IMG/VR virus record: IMGVR_UViG_3300031566_000464
Coordinates: 1 to 20,531 of that record
Strand: one strand, 5' to 3'
DNA length: 20,531 nt
Source of the DNA: a virus
Position 1 is the first letter of the stretch, and the number at the start of each line of letters is the position of its first letter. This document shows, in pieces, positions 7,791 through 15,346 of the stretch. The position numbers and the translations under genes are program-made. Under the pieces are notes generated by a model. That model was given only the letters and a program-made list of their open reading frames with translations, did no database searches and had not been told where the DNA came from.

Positions 7791-8888
7791 TTACAGTGGG
7801 TGGTCATCTAAATTAACTAATGAAGTCATTAACTCATTATGTTTTGAGTTTAGATAACTATTAAAATGCAAATCAATGTCGCGAAAAGCAACGCTGTCGA
7901 AATCATCCACGCCGTCTTCTCGGACTAAATCATAAACAAACTCATATTTAAACTCATGAATATACTTTGAAACATCGTACATATGCGTATCATGCCCAAC
8001 AAGTGTCACCCCTAAATTTGTCTCAAACGCTGACCCTGTGGGGAATGTATGAAATAAAATGCTTTTATTTAATATCCTAGCCATATAGTCCATTCCGTCT
8101 CTAATGGTCATAGCCGTTAGAGTATTCGAAGACGGGGTTACAATAAAAATACTAAAAGGATCAATAATTCGAATTCTTGCGTCTACGGCGCTTGTTGTAC
8201 TTGTCGACAATGCGTCGGATAACGTGAACCTGTCTTTACTTGCAAAAGCGCCCCCTAAAACAACCACCAAGTAAAACTTATTAACATTTTGCTTCGAATA
8301 AGACTCTAAAAACCGTTCCATAGTTACGTCGCCCGTGATTGCTAGTTCTTTTCGCAACTTTATTGTTCCTAGAGCAGGACTTTCTGGCGTGCTAGTAATC
8401 GCATATGTAAATTTATATGTATCAATTAAACTATTGACCGCGTGAAGACCGTTATACCCAGCTTTTATATCTTCAGTCATTTTGATCGTGCCTGTTGCGG
8501 GGGTGCTAGGACTGCCCGTAACAGAAAATGAAAAAGTCCTGCGATTCTGTACGTCAACTAAAGCATGACTGCCGTTATATTCTTCTTGCGCTGCTCCAGT
8601 TAATGTGACCGTTTCTTGAAATCCTAACGTCAAATCATGATTGCTATTTGTAACCGCTGTCGCTATTGCGTCAACACGAGTGATGGAGTTGATAGTTATA
8701 GGCGTTAGCGCACCAGCAATAAATACTTCATCGCCAACAGACAATCCATGAGGCGTTGAACACGTACATGTAACAAGCCCTGTGGCATTATAAAAATCAA
8801 GTGACGTGACGTCTAATTCGTCACAAAAAAGGCTAGTATGCCGAGGCACAATTTGTTTTAATCTAGTTATGATATCAACCGTGTTCAT
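7791..8888 (-). CDS. Probable tail terminator with inserted beta-repeat module
   Basis: A 365-residue protein directly upstream of the sheath gene, where Mu-like phages place the gp37/gpK-type tail terminator. The outer parts (residues 1-25 and about 183-365) resemble a terminator-like alpha/beta protein, with FYLVVVLGGAFASKDRFTL and a later HEFKYEFVYDLV segment. Between them, residues about 28-182 form an inserted beta module: TCSTPHGLSVGDEVFIAGA, then two similar units of about 37 residues at 104-139 and 145-182, both with YNG-H, F-Y/F and P-GTIK. Such 'GLSVGD...YNG' modules occur in phage surface proteins. The start overlaps the gp10-like gene by ATGA. The terminator role rests mainly on position. 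Confidence 0.55.
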   Translation of the reverse strand: MNTVDIITRLKQIVPRHTSLFCDELDVTSLDFYNATGLVTCTCSTPHGLSVGDEVFIAGALTPITINSITRVDAIATAVTNSNHDLTLGFQETVTLTGAAQEEYNGSHALVDVQNRRTFSFSVTGSPSTPATGTIKMTEDIKAGYNGLHAVNSLIDTYKFTYAITSTPESPALGTIKLRKELAITGDVTMERFLESYSKQNVNKFYLVVVLGGAFASKDRFTLSDALSTSTTSAVDARIRIIDPFSIFIVTPSSNTLTAMTIRDGMDYMARILNKSILFHTFPTGSAFETNLGVTLVGHDTHMYDVSKYIHEFKYEFVYDLVREDGVDDFDSVAFRDIDLHFNSYLNSKHNELMTSLVNLDDHPL

Positions 8889-9409
8889 TTTTTTATCGCT
8901 TGATTAATTGCATTTGCAAATTTTCGTTTTATATTACTTTTATTTTTTTTGTACGCCGCGCTTATAAACGGTCGGGGTGAAACTCTGTTTTTATCATGAA
9001 AAACGCCTGCCAGCCGGATTACCGACAGAGCAGTCAAATTACTATATTCTAAATATTTACCATAAGGCGCTTTACCGCGAGACAAATCAACGCCAAATAT
9101 CATCTCATTGTATCCATTAACCGTAAAATTAATACTTTTTCTAAGCTGACCAGTCACAACCGCAGGAGCTTCCCCCGGCGCCGACGCTGTATAATATCGT
9201 GGCTTCTTTAATTCGCCTCTTAGACCGTGAGTCTTAAGATAAATTGCCCCATGTTTTGGCTTTTTATTTATTTCTTCTTTTGTAGACGCAACTAAATCTT
9301 TACCAATATCATAAAACGCCTTTCGAATCGCATTCCTAACTAAAGGAACGGTATTTTTTAACTGCAAATTTACTCTCGCAACATTCGCCTTTGGTGTAAT
9401 AGTAAACAT
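8885..9409 (-). CDS. HK97 gp10-like head-tail / tail completion protein
   Basis: A 174-residue protein of the HK97 gp10-like family, found between head closure and tail genes in many phages. Its signature is visible: a long N-terminal helix (NAIRKAFYDIGKDLVASTKE), then TASAPGEAPAVVTGQLRKSI, YGKYLEYSNL and a final SPRPFISAAY followed by a basic helix. The family is thought to act in tail completion or in joining the tail to the neck. It starts 2 bp after the head closure gene and its stop overlaps the next start by ATGA. Confidence 0.82.
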   Translation of the reverse strand: MFTITPKANVARVNLQLKNTVPLVRNAIRKAFYDIGKDLVASTKEEINKKPKHGAIYLKTHGLRGELKKPRYYTASAPGEAPAVVTGQLRKSINFTVNGYNEMIFGVDLSRGKAPYGKYLEYSNLTALSVIRLAGVFHDKNRVSPRPFISAAYKKNKSNIKRKFANAINQAIKK

Positions 9410-9411
9410 AC

Positions 9412-9801
9412 TTATGCTTGATTAGCGACTTTGCTATCCGCGCCTCTTACACTGCAATATAAAATTTGGTATCGTTTTTCTTCATTTAAATTTTCAATCT
9501 GCACAATATCGTAATATTTTGAATCGTACCAAATCCAATGCTCTTGTGTTAAAAACGGTAAATATCTAATCATTAATCTATGGGAAACTACTCTCTCAAT
9601 ATTTACACTATCAAAAACAACAATACCGCCAACACTTTCGATAGAACCCCAAACCGTAATTTTTTTCTTGAAACTTAAACTGTAATTGCCCGTGTCATCT
9701 GTTGGAGCTTTAATCGTTCTATCGTAGATATCGATCCTATGGATCATATCTCCGAGACAAGGCATAACATATTTTCTAGGTTTATATGAAAGTTGAGGCA
9801 T
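9412..9801 (-). CDS. Head-tail adaptor / head closure protein (SPP1 gp16-like)
   Basis: A 129-residue beta-barrel protein of the phage head-tail joining family. Typical features are MIHRIDIYDRTIKAPTDDTG near residue 19, then LSFKKKITVWGSIESVGG, an RYLPFLTQEHWIWYDSKYYD region and a terminal strand IVQIENLNEEKRYQILYCS. These match the usual pattern of 'rhrv-iq---' to 'W--i---g' to 'd-i-y-g-y-I--v-n-----y--l-c'. It forms the ring that seals the connector after packaging. Its first 20 bp overlap the end of the gp6-like connector gene. A later Met within the first 20 residues could be the true start. Confidence 0.83.
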   Translation of the reverse strand: MPQLSYKPRKYVMPCLGDMIHRIDIYDRTIKAPTDDTGNYSLSFKKKITVWGSIESVGGIVVFDSVNIERVVSHRLMIRYLPFLTQEHWIWYDSKYYDIVQIENLNEEKRYQILYCSVRGADSKVANQA

Positions 9802-10429
9802 TCAAATTAACCACTCTAAAATGTTTGATGTACCCGTCGCGTACCATCAGCGGTATTTCATCTACAGGACAATTGCCTTTATTTTCGTATAACCACGTAA
9901 CATGCTGGCACAGCAACAGTCTAAGCATAGCAGGCACTGTATCTTTAGTCGTACCGTAACCCGCTGTAAATTCAATCTCAATACAATTTTGTTGGTCTAA
10001 AACATCTTGTGGAAAGGACATCGTATCTTTGAGAATAATTTGCGTAAAAGGGTCTTGCACTTTTACATAATAAACCTCTGCTGGCACATCTACTAAAACT
10101 TCACTTGAGTTTTTATATTTAAAACTATTCACCACACCATTTGATCCGCGGCGCAATTCTATAAACTCTAATGGAAAATCTCTAAACGTTTTCCATTTCT
10201 GGTTTATAAAACTTCTATTCGTAAACATTTCTGCTGAATTAACCGCAGCAGCGATTAATAAATTAATATAATTTTCTTGTGTCTCATCTATGTAATCTAT
10301 TTTAAGATGAGATTTTAAATCTCCTATATCAATTGGATAAATCGTACGTGGCAATATAGATAAGTACGTATACGCTCGCGCTTTATACATCAACTGGTAA
10401 TTTTGATTGTACGTAAACCCAAATGTCAT
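9782..10429 (-). CDS. Head-tail connector protein (gp6-like)
   Basis: A 215-residue protein of the HK97 gp6 / phage connector family, which forms the adaptor ring below the portal. The family core starts at about residue 30 with TIYPIDIGDLKSHLKIDYID, followed by ENYINLLIAAAVNSAEMFTN and the conserved RSFINQKWKTFRDFPL. Later come IEIEFTAGYGTTKDTVPAML and a helix with LLLCQHVTWLYENKG, which are also typical. The start ATG overlaps the preceding stop as ATGA, so I keep it, although the first 25 residues precede the conserved part. The next gene overlaps it by 20 bp. Confidence 0.86.
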   Translation of the reverse strand: MTFGFTYNQNYQLMYKARAYTYLSILPRTIYPIDIGDLKSHLKIDYIDETQENYINLLIAAAVNSAEMFTNRSFINQKWKTFRDFPLEFIELRRGSNGVVNSFKYKNSSEVLVDVPAEVYYVKVQDPFTQIILKDTMSFPQDVLDQQNCIEIEFTAGYGTTKDTVPAMLRLLLCQHVTWLYENKGNCPVDEIPLMVRDGYIKHFRVVNLNASTFI

Positions 10430-10791
10430 CGTATAATGTCCTGCACAAAATCAACGGTGTTAATTGTCGTAATTTCGTTAACAGTTTCTTTAATAGTTAC
10501 TTCTTGAACACGCGCTCCCCATACAATTTGTAGCGCAACAAAATATATACCTGCTGGAATAGTAGTATCTGTCGTTGATAACGATACTTTTATATTTCCA
10601 GTGACGGGCGTATCAACTACTATCCCGCTAATTAAATCTTTTGAAATCTTTGCAGTTAAATCGGTATCAGTTTCATTAACTTTTACCATAAATTTTATAG
10701 CGGTCGCAGCGCTTAAATTCAGTATAACCGCGCCATTTTTATCCTGCGCTGTAAATAATAAATCAATTGAATTGCCAATTTTAAGTCGCAT
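10426..10791 (-). CDS. Small beta-rich structural protein
   Basis: A 121-residue protein that reads as a single beta-sandwich: KIGNSIDLLFTAQDKNGAVI, AATAIKFMVKVNETD, SGIVVDTPVTGNIKVSLSTT, then PAGIYFVALQIVWGARVQEV. The pattern of alternating strands with 'D--G---L-ga--i-f-v' and 'aG-Y---l----G' resembles the BppU N-terminal / Ig-like fold seen in phage receptor-binding and neck proteins, but I cannot assign a named family with confidence. It sits between the fibre-like gene with its micro-ORF and the gp6-like connector, starting 1 bp after the micro-ORF stop. An accessory part of the neck or fibre attachment is the likeliest role. Confidence 0.6.
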   Translation of the reverse strand: MRLKIGNSIDLLFTAQDKNGAVILNLSAATAIKFMVKVNETDTDLTAKISKDLISGIVVDTPVTGNIKVSLSTTDTTIPAGIYFVALQIVWGARVQEVTIKETVNEITTINTVDFVQDIIR

Positions 10792-10792
10792 T

Positions 10793-10882
10793 TTAAGCCA
10801 CTTCTGCGATTAGTGGATAGACAACGATAGGCGCAGGAACATACGACTGCATCCCCTGCGTTATTAATGCTAAAGGATTCAT
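10793..10882 (-). CDS. 29-residue micro-ORF between fibre-like and neck genes
   Basis: A 29-codon ORF fills the gap between the fibre-like gene and the beta-rich protein. It starts MNPLALITQGMQSYVPAP and ends with a hydrophobic VVYPLIAEVA tail. Three facts support translation: its ATG overlaps the upstream stop as ATGA, its TAA lies 1 bp before the next start, and no other frame uses this stretch. Small proteins beginning 'MNPLALATQG'-like are, from memory, a recurring item in this position of other phage head-tail modules. The function is unknown. It is too short for most gene callers. Confidence 0.6.
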   Translation of the reverse strand: MNPLALITQGMQSYVPAPIVVYPLIAEVA

Positions 10883-12063
10883 AGTTTCACCGTTTTATAT
10901 GTTAATACTTTTCCAGCCGTTTCTGTTGCTGTCATGTTATACGTAGCAATCACATCGTTATCTGTCCCAACACTTGCAGGATCACTATAAAGTCTAACTC
11001 TGCCTGAGGTTAAAACATTACTCGCAGAATAAATTGGTTGGTCGATATAAACATTATCATATAAAGAGTGGATACGCGCTTCACTTAATGCCTCCCCTGT
11101 CGATCCTACGATTAAATGATCCGCCAAAACCGTATCCCAAATTTCGGTAGCGATTGTAGTTTCAGATAATAAATTAAATACGCCCTTATCTGCCACGCGA
11201 GATTGGATATTATCGCCGCTAAAATTCATTTTATCTGTTTGAGTTTTAATTAGCGCACTTGTCGCCTCTAAAGCTGCAACGCTGGCTAAAGCGCTTAAAG
11301 TAGTTTCTTTTGCAACTGTAGCATCTAGTGCCGCCACTCCTGCTAACGCGCTTAAAGTAGTTTCTTTTGCAACTGTAGCATCTAATGCCGCAACGCTGGC
11401 TAACGCGCTTAAAGTAGTTTCTTTTGCGACTGTAGCGTCTTTTGCAACTGTAGAATCTAGTGCCGCCACTCCTGCCAGTGCGCTTAAAGTAGTTTCTTTT
11501 GCAACTGTAGAATCTAGTGCCGCCACTCCTGCCAATGCGCTTAAAGTAGTTTCTTTTGCAACTGTAGAATCTAGTGCCGCCACTCCTGCTAACGCGCTTA
11601 AAGTAGTTTCTTTTGCAACCGTAGCGTCTTTTGCAACCGTAGCATCTAGTGCCGCCGCTCCTGCCAATGCGCTTAAAGTAGTTTCTTTTGCAACTGTAGC
11701 GTCTTTTGCAACCGTAGCGTCTTTTGCAACCGTAGCGTCTTTTGCAACCGTAGCGTCTTTTGCAACCGTAGCATCTAGCGCCACTACTCCTGACAATATT
11801 GCTAACGCTTCTAAAGACGCTACTTTGTCAAGCACGATATTTACAATTTGGCCACTTCCTGCAATGACAACAGTTTCCACTTTCCCAACGAACCCAGGAA
11901 CTTCAGCTGTGGGATAAAATGTAGCAAGACTCGTGTATGTATAAACAAATGGGCTATTTTCAATCGATACAGACCCGATACCGTCACGAGGATCAAACGT
12001 AATAGAATGCAACGCATTTGCACTAGAATCTTTAACATTAAACGTTGTTACATAATCAACCAT
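10879..12063 (-). CDS. Fibre-like structural protein with two-block repeats
   Basis: A 394-residue protein in three parts. Residues 1-94 are a beta-rich head. Residues 97-265 are a pure repeat array of a 6-residue block (DATVAK or DSTVAK, 13 copies) and a 13-residue block (ETTLSALAGVAAL and variants, 7 copies). Residues 270-394 hold a conserved-looking EIWDTVLADHLIVGSTGEAL segment, known from many phage fibre or appendage proteins, followed by a beta domain. The arrangement suggests an elongated, probably trimeric appendage on head or neck. Location between capsid and connector genes favours a head or neck fibre over a tail fibre. A clear ribosome binding site (AGAGGCGGG) precedes the ATG. 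The stop overlaps the micro-ORF start. Confidence 0.65.
   Translation of the reverse strand: MVDYVTTFNVKDSSANALHSITFDPRDGIGSVSIENSPFVYTYTSLATFYPTAEVPGFVGKVETVVIAGSGQIVNIVLDKVASLEALAILSGVVALDATVAKDATVAKDATVAKDATVAKDATVAKETTLSALAGAAALDATVAKDATVAKETTLSALAGVAALDSTVAKETTLSALAGVAALDSTVAKETTLSALAGVAALDSTVAKDATVAKETTLSALASVAALDATVAKETTLSALAGVAALDATVAKETTLSALASVAALEATSALIKTQTDKMNFSGDNIQSRVADKGVFNLLSETTIATEIWDTVLADHLIVGSTGEALSEARIHSLYDNVYIDQPIYSASNVLTSGRVRLYSDPASVGTDNDVIATYNMTATETAGKVLTYKTVKL
11263..11781 (-). repeat. In-frame mosaic of 18-bp and 39-bp coding repeats
   Basis: The DNA coding for residues 95-267 of the fibre-like protein is made of an 18-bp unit and a 39-bp unit, most often joined as a 57-bp pair. 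At 11699-11770 four 18-bp units are identical and contiguous. Elsewhere copies differ by only a few bases. All units are multiples of three, so gain or loss of copies keeps the reading frame. The near identity of copies indicates recent expansion or homogenisation. Confidence 0.92.
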
Positions 12064-12088
12064 TACCCGCCTCTAAAAAAATATTCAA

Positions 12089-12556
12089 TTAAACTAAACT
12101 TAAAACGACGCTATTATTTAAATGAATTTCCCACTGTGTAATCGATTTATAACCAATTACAATCCTATCTGCTGCGGCATTAAATGTTGCAGTATTGTTT
12201 GTGCCGTCGAATGTCGTACCTGCAGCAGTCGTAACTACTACATTTCCAGACGCTAAACTAAGCACATTAATATCACAAACTGCGTACGCAATTGGAGCCG
12301 CTAAAGTCATTGCTAACCCAGTGCCCCCAGCGATAACAGCTTTTCCCGCAACTGCAATCGCCGCAGGAGCAGCATAACTAGTAACAACTTGGTTCGCGAC
12401 AACTGTCCCAGCACCACCACCCGCCAAAACGGCGTCTATTTGTGCGGCAGTATATTCGTTCCCGTTATAAACGCTCGTCCCCTCAAGATGGGCTTTGTTA
12501 TTGTCATCAACGGACTTTGGCTGCTCCAAATAATTTTTACAATTATAAGAACTCAT
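12089..12556 (-). CDS. Gly/Ala/Val-rich probable head-associated protein
   Basis: A 155-residue protein of unknown family. The N-terminus is polar (SSYNCKNYLEQPKSVDDNNK), followed by YTAAQIDAVLAGGGAGTVVA, a phrase common in small phage head-region proteins. The rest is a low-complexity beta-rich stretch with many Ala, Val and Thr, and ends TQWEIHLNNSVVLSLV. A strong GAGAGGT ribosome binding site about 7 nt before the ATG suggests good expression. Between capsid and fibre-like genes, it may decorate the head or anchor the fibre. No domain could be named. Confidence 0.6.
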   Translation of the reverse strand: MSSYNCKNYLEQPKSVDDNNKAHLEGTSVYNGNEYTAAQIDAVLAGGGAGTVVANQVVTSYAAPAAIAVAGKAVIAGGTGLAMTLAAPIAYAVCDINVLSLASGNVVVTTAAGTTFDGTNNTATFNAAADRIVIGYKSITQWEIHLNNSVVLSLV

Positions 12557-12558
12557 AA

Positions 12559-12798
12559 TTAAACCTCTCGTTTTCGCGGTCGACCGCGTTTTTTATAAAT
12601 TAAATTAATTACTTTATTTTCGAAATGAGGAGTTATTTTTAAATTTAAATGACTCCCCGTTTCGATTTTAGCTGCTAACCCATTTTCTATTAAAGACGAA
12701 GCGGCTGAATTATTTAGATCCAATTCTTGATTTGCATCTAAAATCAAAAGCCGCCCCTCAATAATATATCTACAAGGGTTTAATATTTTAACTTTCAT
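12559..12798 (-). CDS. Small hypothetical head-region protein with basic C-terminus
   Basis: A 79-residue protein that opens MKVKILNPCRYIIEGRLLIL and has ASSLIENGLAAKIETGS in the middle. This 'MKVKvl-p------G----G-----l----A--Li--GlA--i' layout is common in small proteins next to phage capsid genes. The last eleven residues, KKRGRPRKREV, contain a GRPRK core like an AT-hook, a minor-groove DNA-binding motif. In a head-region protein this could contact packaged DNA, or be a simple basic tail. The ribosome binding site is weak (GGAAG about 20 nt upstream). It ends 2 bp before the next start. Confidence 0.62.
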   Translation of the reverse strand: MKVKILNPCRYIIEGRLLILDANQELDLNNSAASSLIENGLAAKIETGSHLNLKITPHFENKVINLIYKKRGRPRKREV

Positions 12799-12827
12799 TT
12801 TTTATTATTAAATTAAAACTTCCGACA

Positions 12828-13241
12828 CTAGTCTACGTTAGCAACTGCAGGATTACCTTTAACGCCTATCGCGCTAATTGTGCCGTTACCAGTACTTGAA
12901 GTCACGATACTTAATCTAACGTAGCGTTTTTTGCCTGCATACCCAATACTTTTGCATGCATTATCATCAGCTGAGGCGGTTGTAAAAGTTGCAGCCGCAT
13001 ATGTGCCTAATAAATAATCAGCGGCTACGTCGGCAACATCGGACAACCCAGAATCGTCTCCGTCTCTCAACAAAGGGGTGAAAACTCCCGTAGTGATAGT
13101 TCCGGAAAAAAGGACGAATTCGATGGATTGATACCCCAACATGTCAATAATTACACCATTAGTTGTGGTATCAGTATTAATAACCTGAATATTTAATGCA
13201 GGGGTCGATGCAATACGTGTATGTAAATCAACTTGAGACAT
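12828..13241 (-). CDS. Probable head decoration / capsid-associated protein
   Basis: A 137-residue beta-rich protein directly downstream of the major capsid gene with a strong ribosome binding site (AAAGAGGT). Readable parts are VDLHTRIASTPALNIQVINT, GYQSIEFVLFSGTITTGVFT, an acidic LLRDGDDSGLSDVADVAADY and YAGKKRYVRLSIVTSSTGNG. The combination 'iGY-GkkRYVRL' and 'L--Gd----l-D' is frequent in proteins in this position of siphovirus and myovirus genomes. Position and expression signal suggest a capsid-stabilising or decoration role. The exact family is not certain. Confidence 0.6.
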   Translation of the reverse strand: MSQVDLHTRIASTPALNIQVINTDTTTNGVIIDMLGYQSIEFVLFSGTITTGVFTPLLRDGDDSGLSDVADVAADYLLGTYAAATFTTASADDNACKSIGYAGKKRYVRLSIVTSSTGNGTISAIGVKGNPAVANVD

Positions 13242-13267
13242 TTTAATAACCTCTTTATTTTAATTTT

Positions 13268-14506
13268 TTAAACGTGGCATTGTAATTTTACGAAAGCTTC
13301 GGACAGTCTTACTTTTCCGCCGTTATACAAATGCATGATAAATTGGATCATCGCACGATCTGCTTTTGTAATTTCATCTCGGATAACGTACAGACCAAAT
13401 CGATCAACAATCTGATACCCCTCTTTAAAATCACCGAAAATAACAGGGTATAAATTAGCACCAATATCGTCCATATCAATTGCGCGTATATACGGAAAGC
13501 CGCATAATGTCGAAGGAACACCGTCCCCCGTAGAGCCCTCTTGCCACAAATACGCACCGACTGAATTTTTAAGGGTACTTAAATACGCAATCGTGCGCCT
13601 ATTTAACACAAACGTTGGGTTATAACCAACTTTTAAGTCACCAGTCATCAATTTTAACGCGTCAAAGTCAATATTATCTGCTATCAATGAGACACGTGTT
13701 GGGACACCCGTATCGTTCATAAGCCCATAAGGCTGTTTAACGCCGTTACCTTTCAAAAACATGTAACCTTCTTTTTTGGCAAATTGAATTGCTGCGTCGT
13801 TTTGAATTTCAGCCATTACGTCATAATGCCCATCGTTCAGCATCTCATAAGTAACTGGAATTTTAGCTGTCAAGCGATTGTTGACGATCTCAACTAAGCC
13901 GTACTGCGAGTTAGTATCGCCTACTTGCTCTGCTTCTCCTTCGTAGCTTGCCTCTGCCAACGTATTACGTACTGGTTGCTCAAATAGTTTTGTACCAACA
14001 GTCGTGACACGGCAAAGAGACCGCATCGGGCTAATTTCTATAATTTTCTTGGCAATCTCTTTTGACCATTCTGGAGGACACAAATAGCCGCCATCGACAT
14101 TGCTATCTGTACGCATGTACTTGGTTTCCACCCCATATTCAAACATAGATTTAGCATGCATCTGTTTCATATCGGCAAGAGCGTCAAAAGATTCTTGTCG
14201 TGACCTTGTTAAAGCTTTTTTCAAAAAAGTTTCTGCCTCGCTAACAAGTTTAATATGACTATCACCCGATGGGCGGTAAAATTTAGTCTCTAACTCATTG
14301 ACTTTCTTTTCCAATGCAATTTCTTTTTCATTCTTTGCGATGACTTCTTTCGCAATGTCGGCATTCTTTTTTTCTGCCGCCTCGAAAGAAATTGAAAGTT
14401 TATCTAATTGTTCTTTGTACTCGCCGCTTTCTTTTGATTTTGTTTCTACAAGAGCGCGCAGTTCGGCGACGATTTGCTCTACGCTATTTTTATCTGATTC
14501 AGCCAT
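13268..14506 (-). CDS. Major capsid protein (HK97 fold)
   Basis: A 412-residue major capsid protein of the HK97 gp5 family. Residues about 5-76 are a charged coiled coil, the scaffolding delta domain normally removed by the prohead protease. The mature part starts somewhere near residues 105-135 and carries the conserved DGGYLCPPEWSKEI, then SPMRSLCRVTTVGT, a FAKKEGYMFLKGNGVKQPYG stretch, LMTGDLKVGYNPTFVLNRRT and a C-terminal VIFGDFKEGYQIVDRFGLYV. The TGA stop of the protease gene is part of its Shine-Dalgarno (TGAGG, 9 nt before the ATG), so translation is coupled. Length with delta domain is usual for the family (HK97 gp5 is 385). Confidence 0.95.
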   Translation of the reverse strand: MAESDKNSVEQIVAELRALVETKSKESGEYKEQLDKLSISFEAAEKKNADIAKEVIAKNEKEIALEKKVNELETKFYRPSGDSHIKLVSEAETFLKKALTRSRQESFDALADMKQMHAKSMFEYGVETKYMRTDSNVDGGYLCPPEWSKEIAKKIIEISPMRSLCRVTTVGTKLFEQPVRNTLAEASYEGEAEQVGDTNSQYGLVEIVNNRLTAKIPVTYEMLNDGHYDVMAEIQNDAAIQFAKKEGYMFLKGNGVKQPYGLMNDTGVPTRVSLIADNIDFDALKLMTGDLKVGYNPTFVLNRRTIAYLSTLKNSVGAYLWQEGSTGDGVPSTLCGFPYIRAIDMDDIGANLYPVIFGDFKEGYQIVDRFGLYVIRDEITKADRAMIQFIMHLYNGGKVRLSEAFVKLQCHV

Positions 14507-14517
14507 TTTTCAATGCC

Positions 14518-15282
14518 TCACAATTTGGTAAGTAGGGTTTTTAATTCATGCAAATGAATTAAATTATTTTTTTCTTTTGTATCGGTTGGGACATCAGACT
14601 CACTCCGCGCCTTTTCGATGAAACGCGCGGCTAAGAAAATAGCCGCTTCTTTTGAAAACGCTCCTGACTCTCTCAAGATGTTTTCATAATCTTTTTTAGT
14701 AAATAAAATACTTTTTAAATCTGTTACATTATAAAATTTTTGCTTCGCTGCATGCTTAACTTCGGTCACATTCGCATCTTCATTTGCAGGCTCTCCAACG
14801 ATTGAGACTTCCCAGAGTTTTAATTTTTTTAAGCACCGCTCTTCTCGCGTATATGTAGACCCCTCTTCCTCTACAGTAAAACTAATTGACATGTCGCTTA
14901 ACACTCCCTGCTTAGCCAATTCATAAACATCATTACCAAGCTGCACTTTAGTATTAATATCAATTGCAACCAACAGCCCCTTTTTATCGCTGTTAAGATT
15001 TTCAGGCCTTATGCCTCCAATCGGCACGTTAAAAGTGTCATGCTGGTAATAAACTTTTAACATACGATTTTGATTTTTATAATCTTGTATAGAACCGTCA
15101 AATGCGCCTTCTAAAATCACGTCATTCACGCGATCAACGTTTCCGTAAGTCGCCGCATACCCTTTTATGATGCCTATTCCTTTATTATCATAAAGACTGG
15201 CTTTAGTTTCTTGTATAGAAAATGGAAAAATTTTATATTCCATTTTTTCTATTTTGGTCGGGCTCTCGGGAGAATGAGGCAT
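14518..15282 (-). CDS. Prohead protease (HK97 gp4-like, peptidase S78)
   Basis: A 254-residue serine protease that cleaves the capsid delta domain and itself during prohead maturation. Family marks are GYAATYGNVDRVNDVILEGA, the catalytic histidine in VYYQHD (H81) followed by VPIGGI, the probable nucleophile in GVLSDMSISF (S132), and WEVSIVGEPANEDANVTEV. The start at 15282 has a GGA about 8 nt upstream. Met15 is an alternative, because the conserved part begins after it. It lies next to the capsid gene as in HK97. Upstream is the divergent regulatory gap and the inserted plus-strand cassette, which separates it from the portal and minor head genes. Confidence 0.93.
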   Translation of the reverse strand: MPHSPESPTKIEKMEYKIFPFSIQETKASLYDNKGIGIIKGYAATYGNVDRVNDVILEGAFDGSIQDYKNQNRMLKVYYQHDTFNVPIGGIRPENLNSDKKGLLVAIDINTKVQLGNDVYELAKQGVLSDMSISFTVEEEGSTYTREERCLKKLKLWEVSIVGEPANEDANVTEVKHAAKQKFYNVTDLKSILFTKKDYENILRESGAFSKEAAIFLAARFIEKARSESDVPTDTKEKNNLIHLHELKTLLTKL

Positions 15283-15315
15283 AAAAATTTTCCAAAAGTA
15301 GTTAAAAAGAGTTAT

Positions 15316-15346
15316 ATAATCAATCTAGCAGGAAGGGATTGATTAT
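15316..15346. repeat. Inverted repeat, 10-bp perfect arms
   Basis: ATAATCAATC at 15316-15325 and GATTGATTAT at 15337-15346 are perfect inverted arms around an 11-bp spacer. The second arm overlaps the next inverted repeat. AT-rich arms and the place between two divergent genes suggest an operator more than a terminator. Confidence 0.75.

Noticed and set aside
11263-11781. Regular short repeats that could suggest a CRISPR array or iterons
   Set aside because: The units are contiguous, lack unique spacers, are multiples of three and lie in one open frame with a consistent peptide repeat, so they are coding repeats.
10879-12063. Diversity-generating retroelement with a variable repeat in the fibre-like gene
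   Set aside because: No reverse transcriptase, template repeat or adenine-specific variation is visible; the variation lies in repeat copy number and a few synonymous or Ala/Ser changes.
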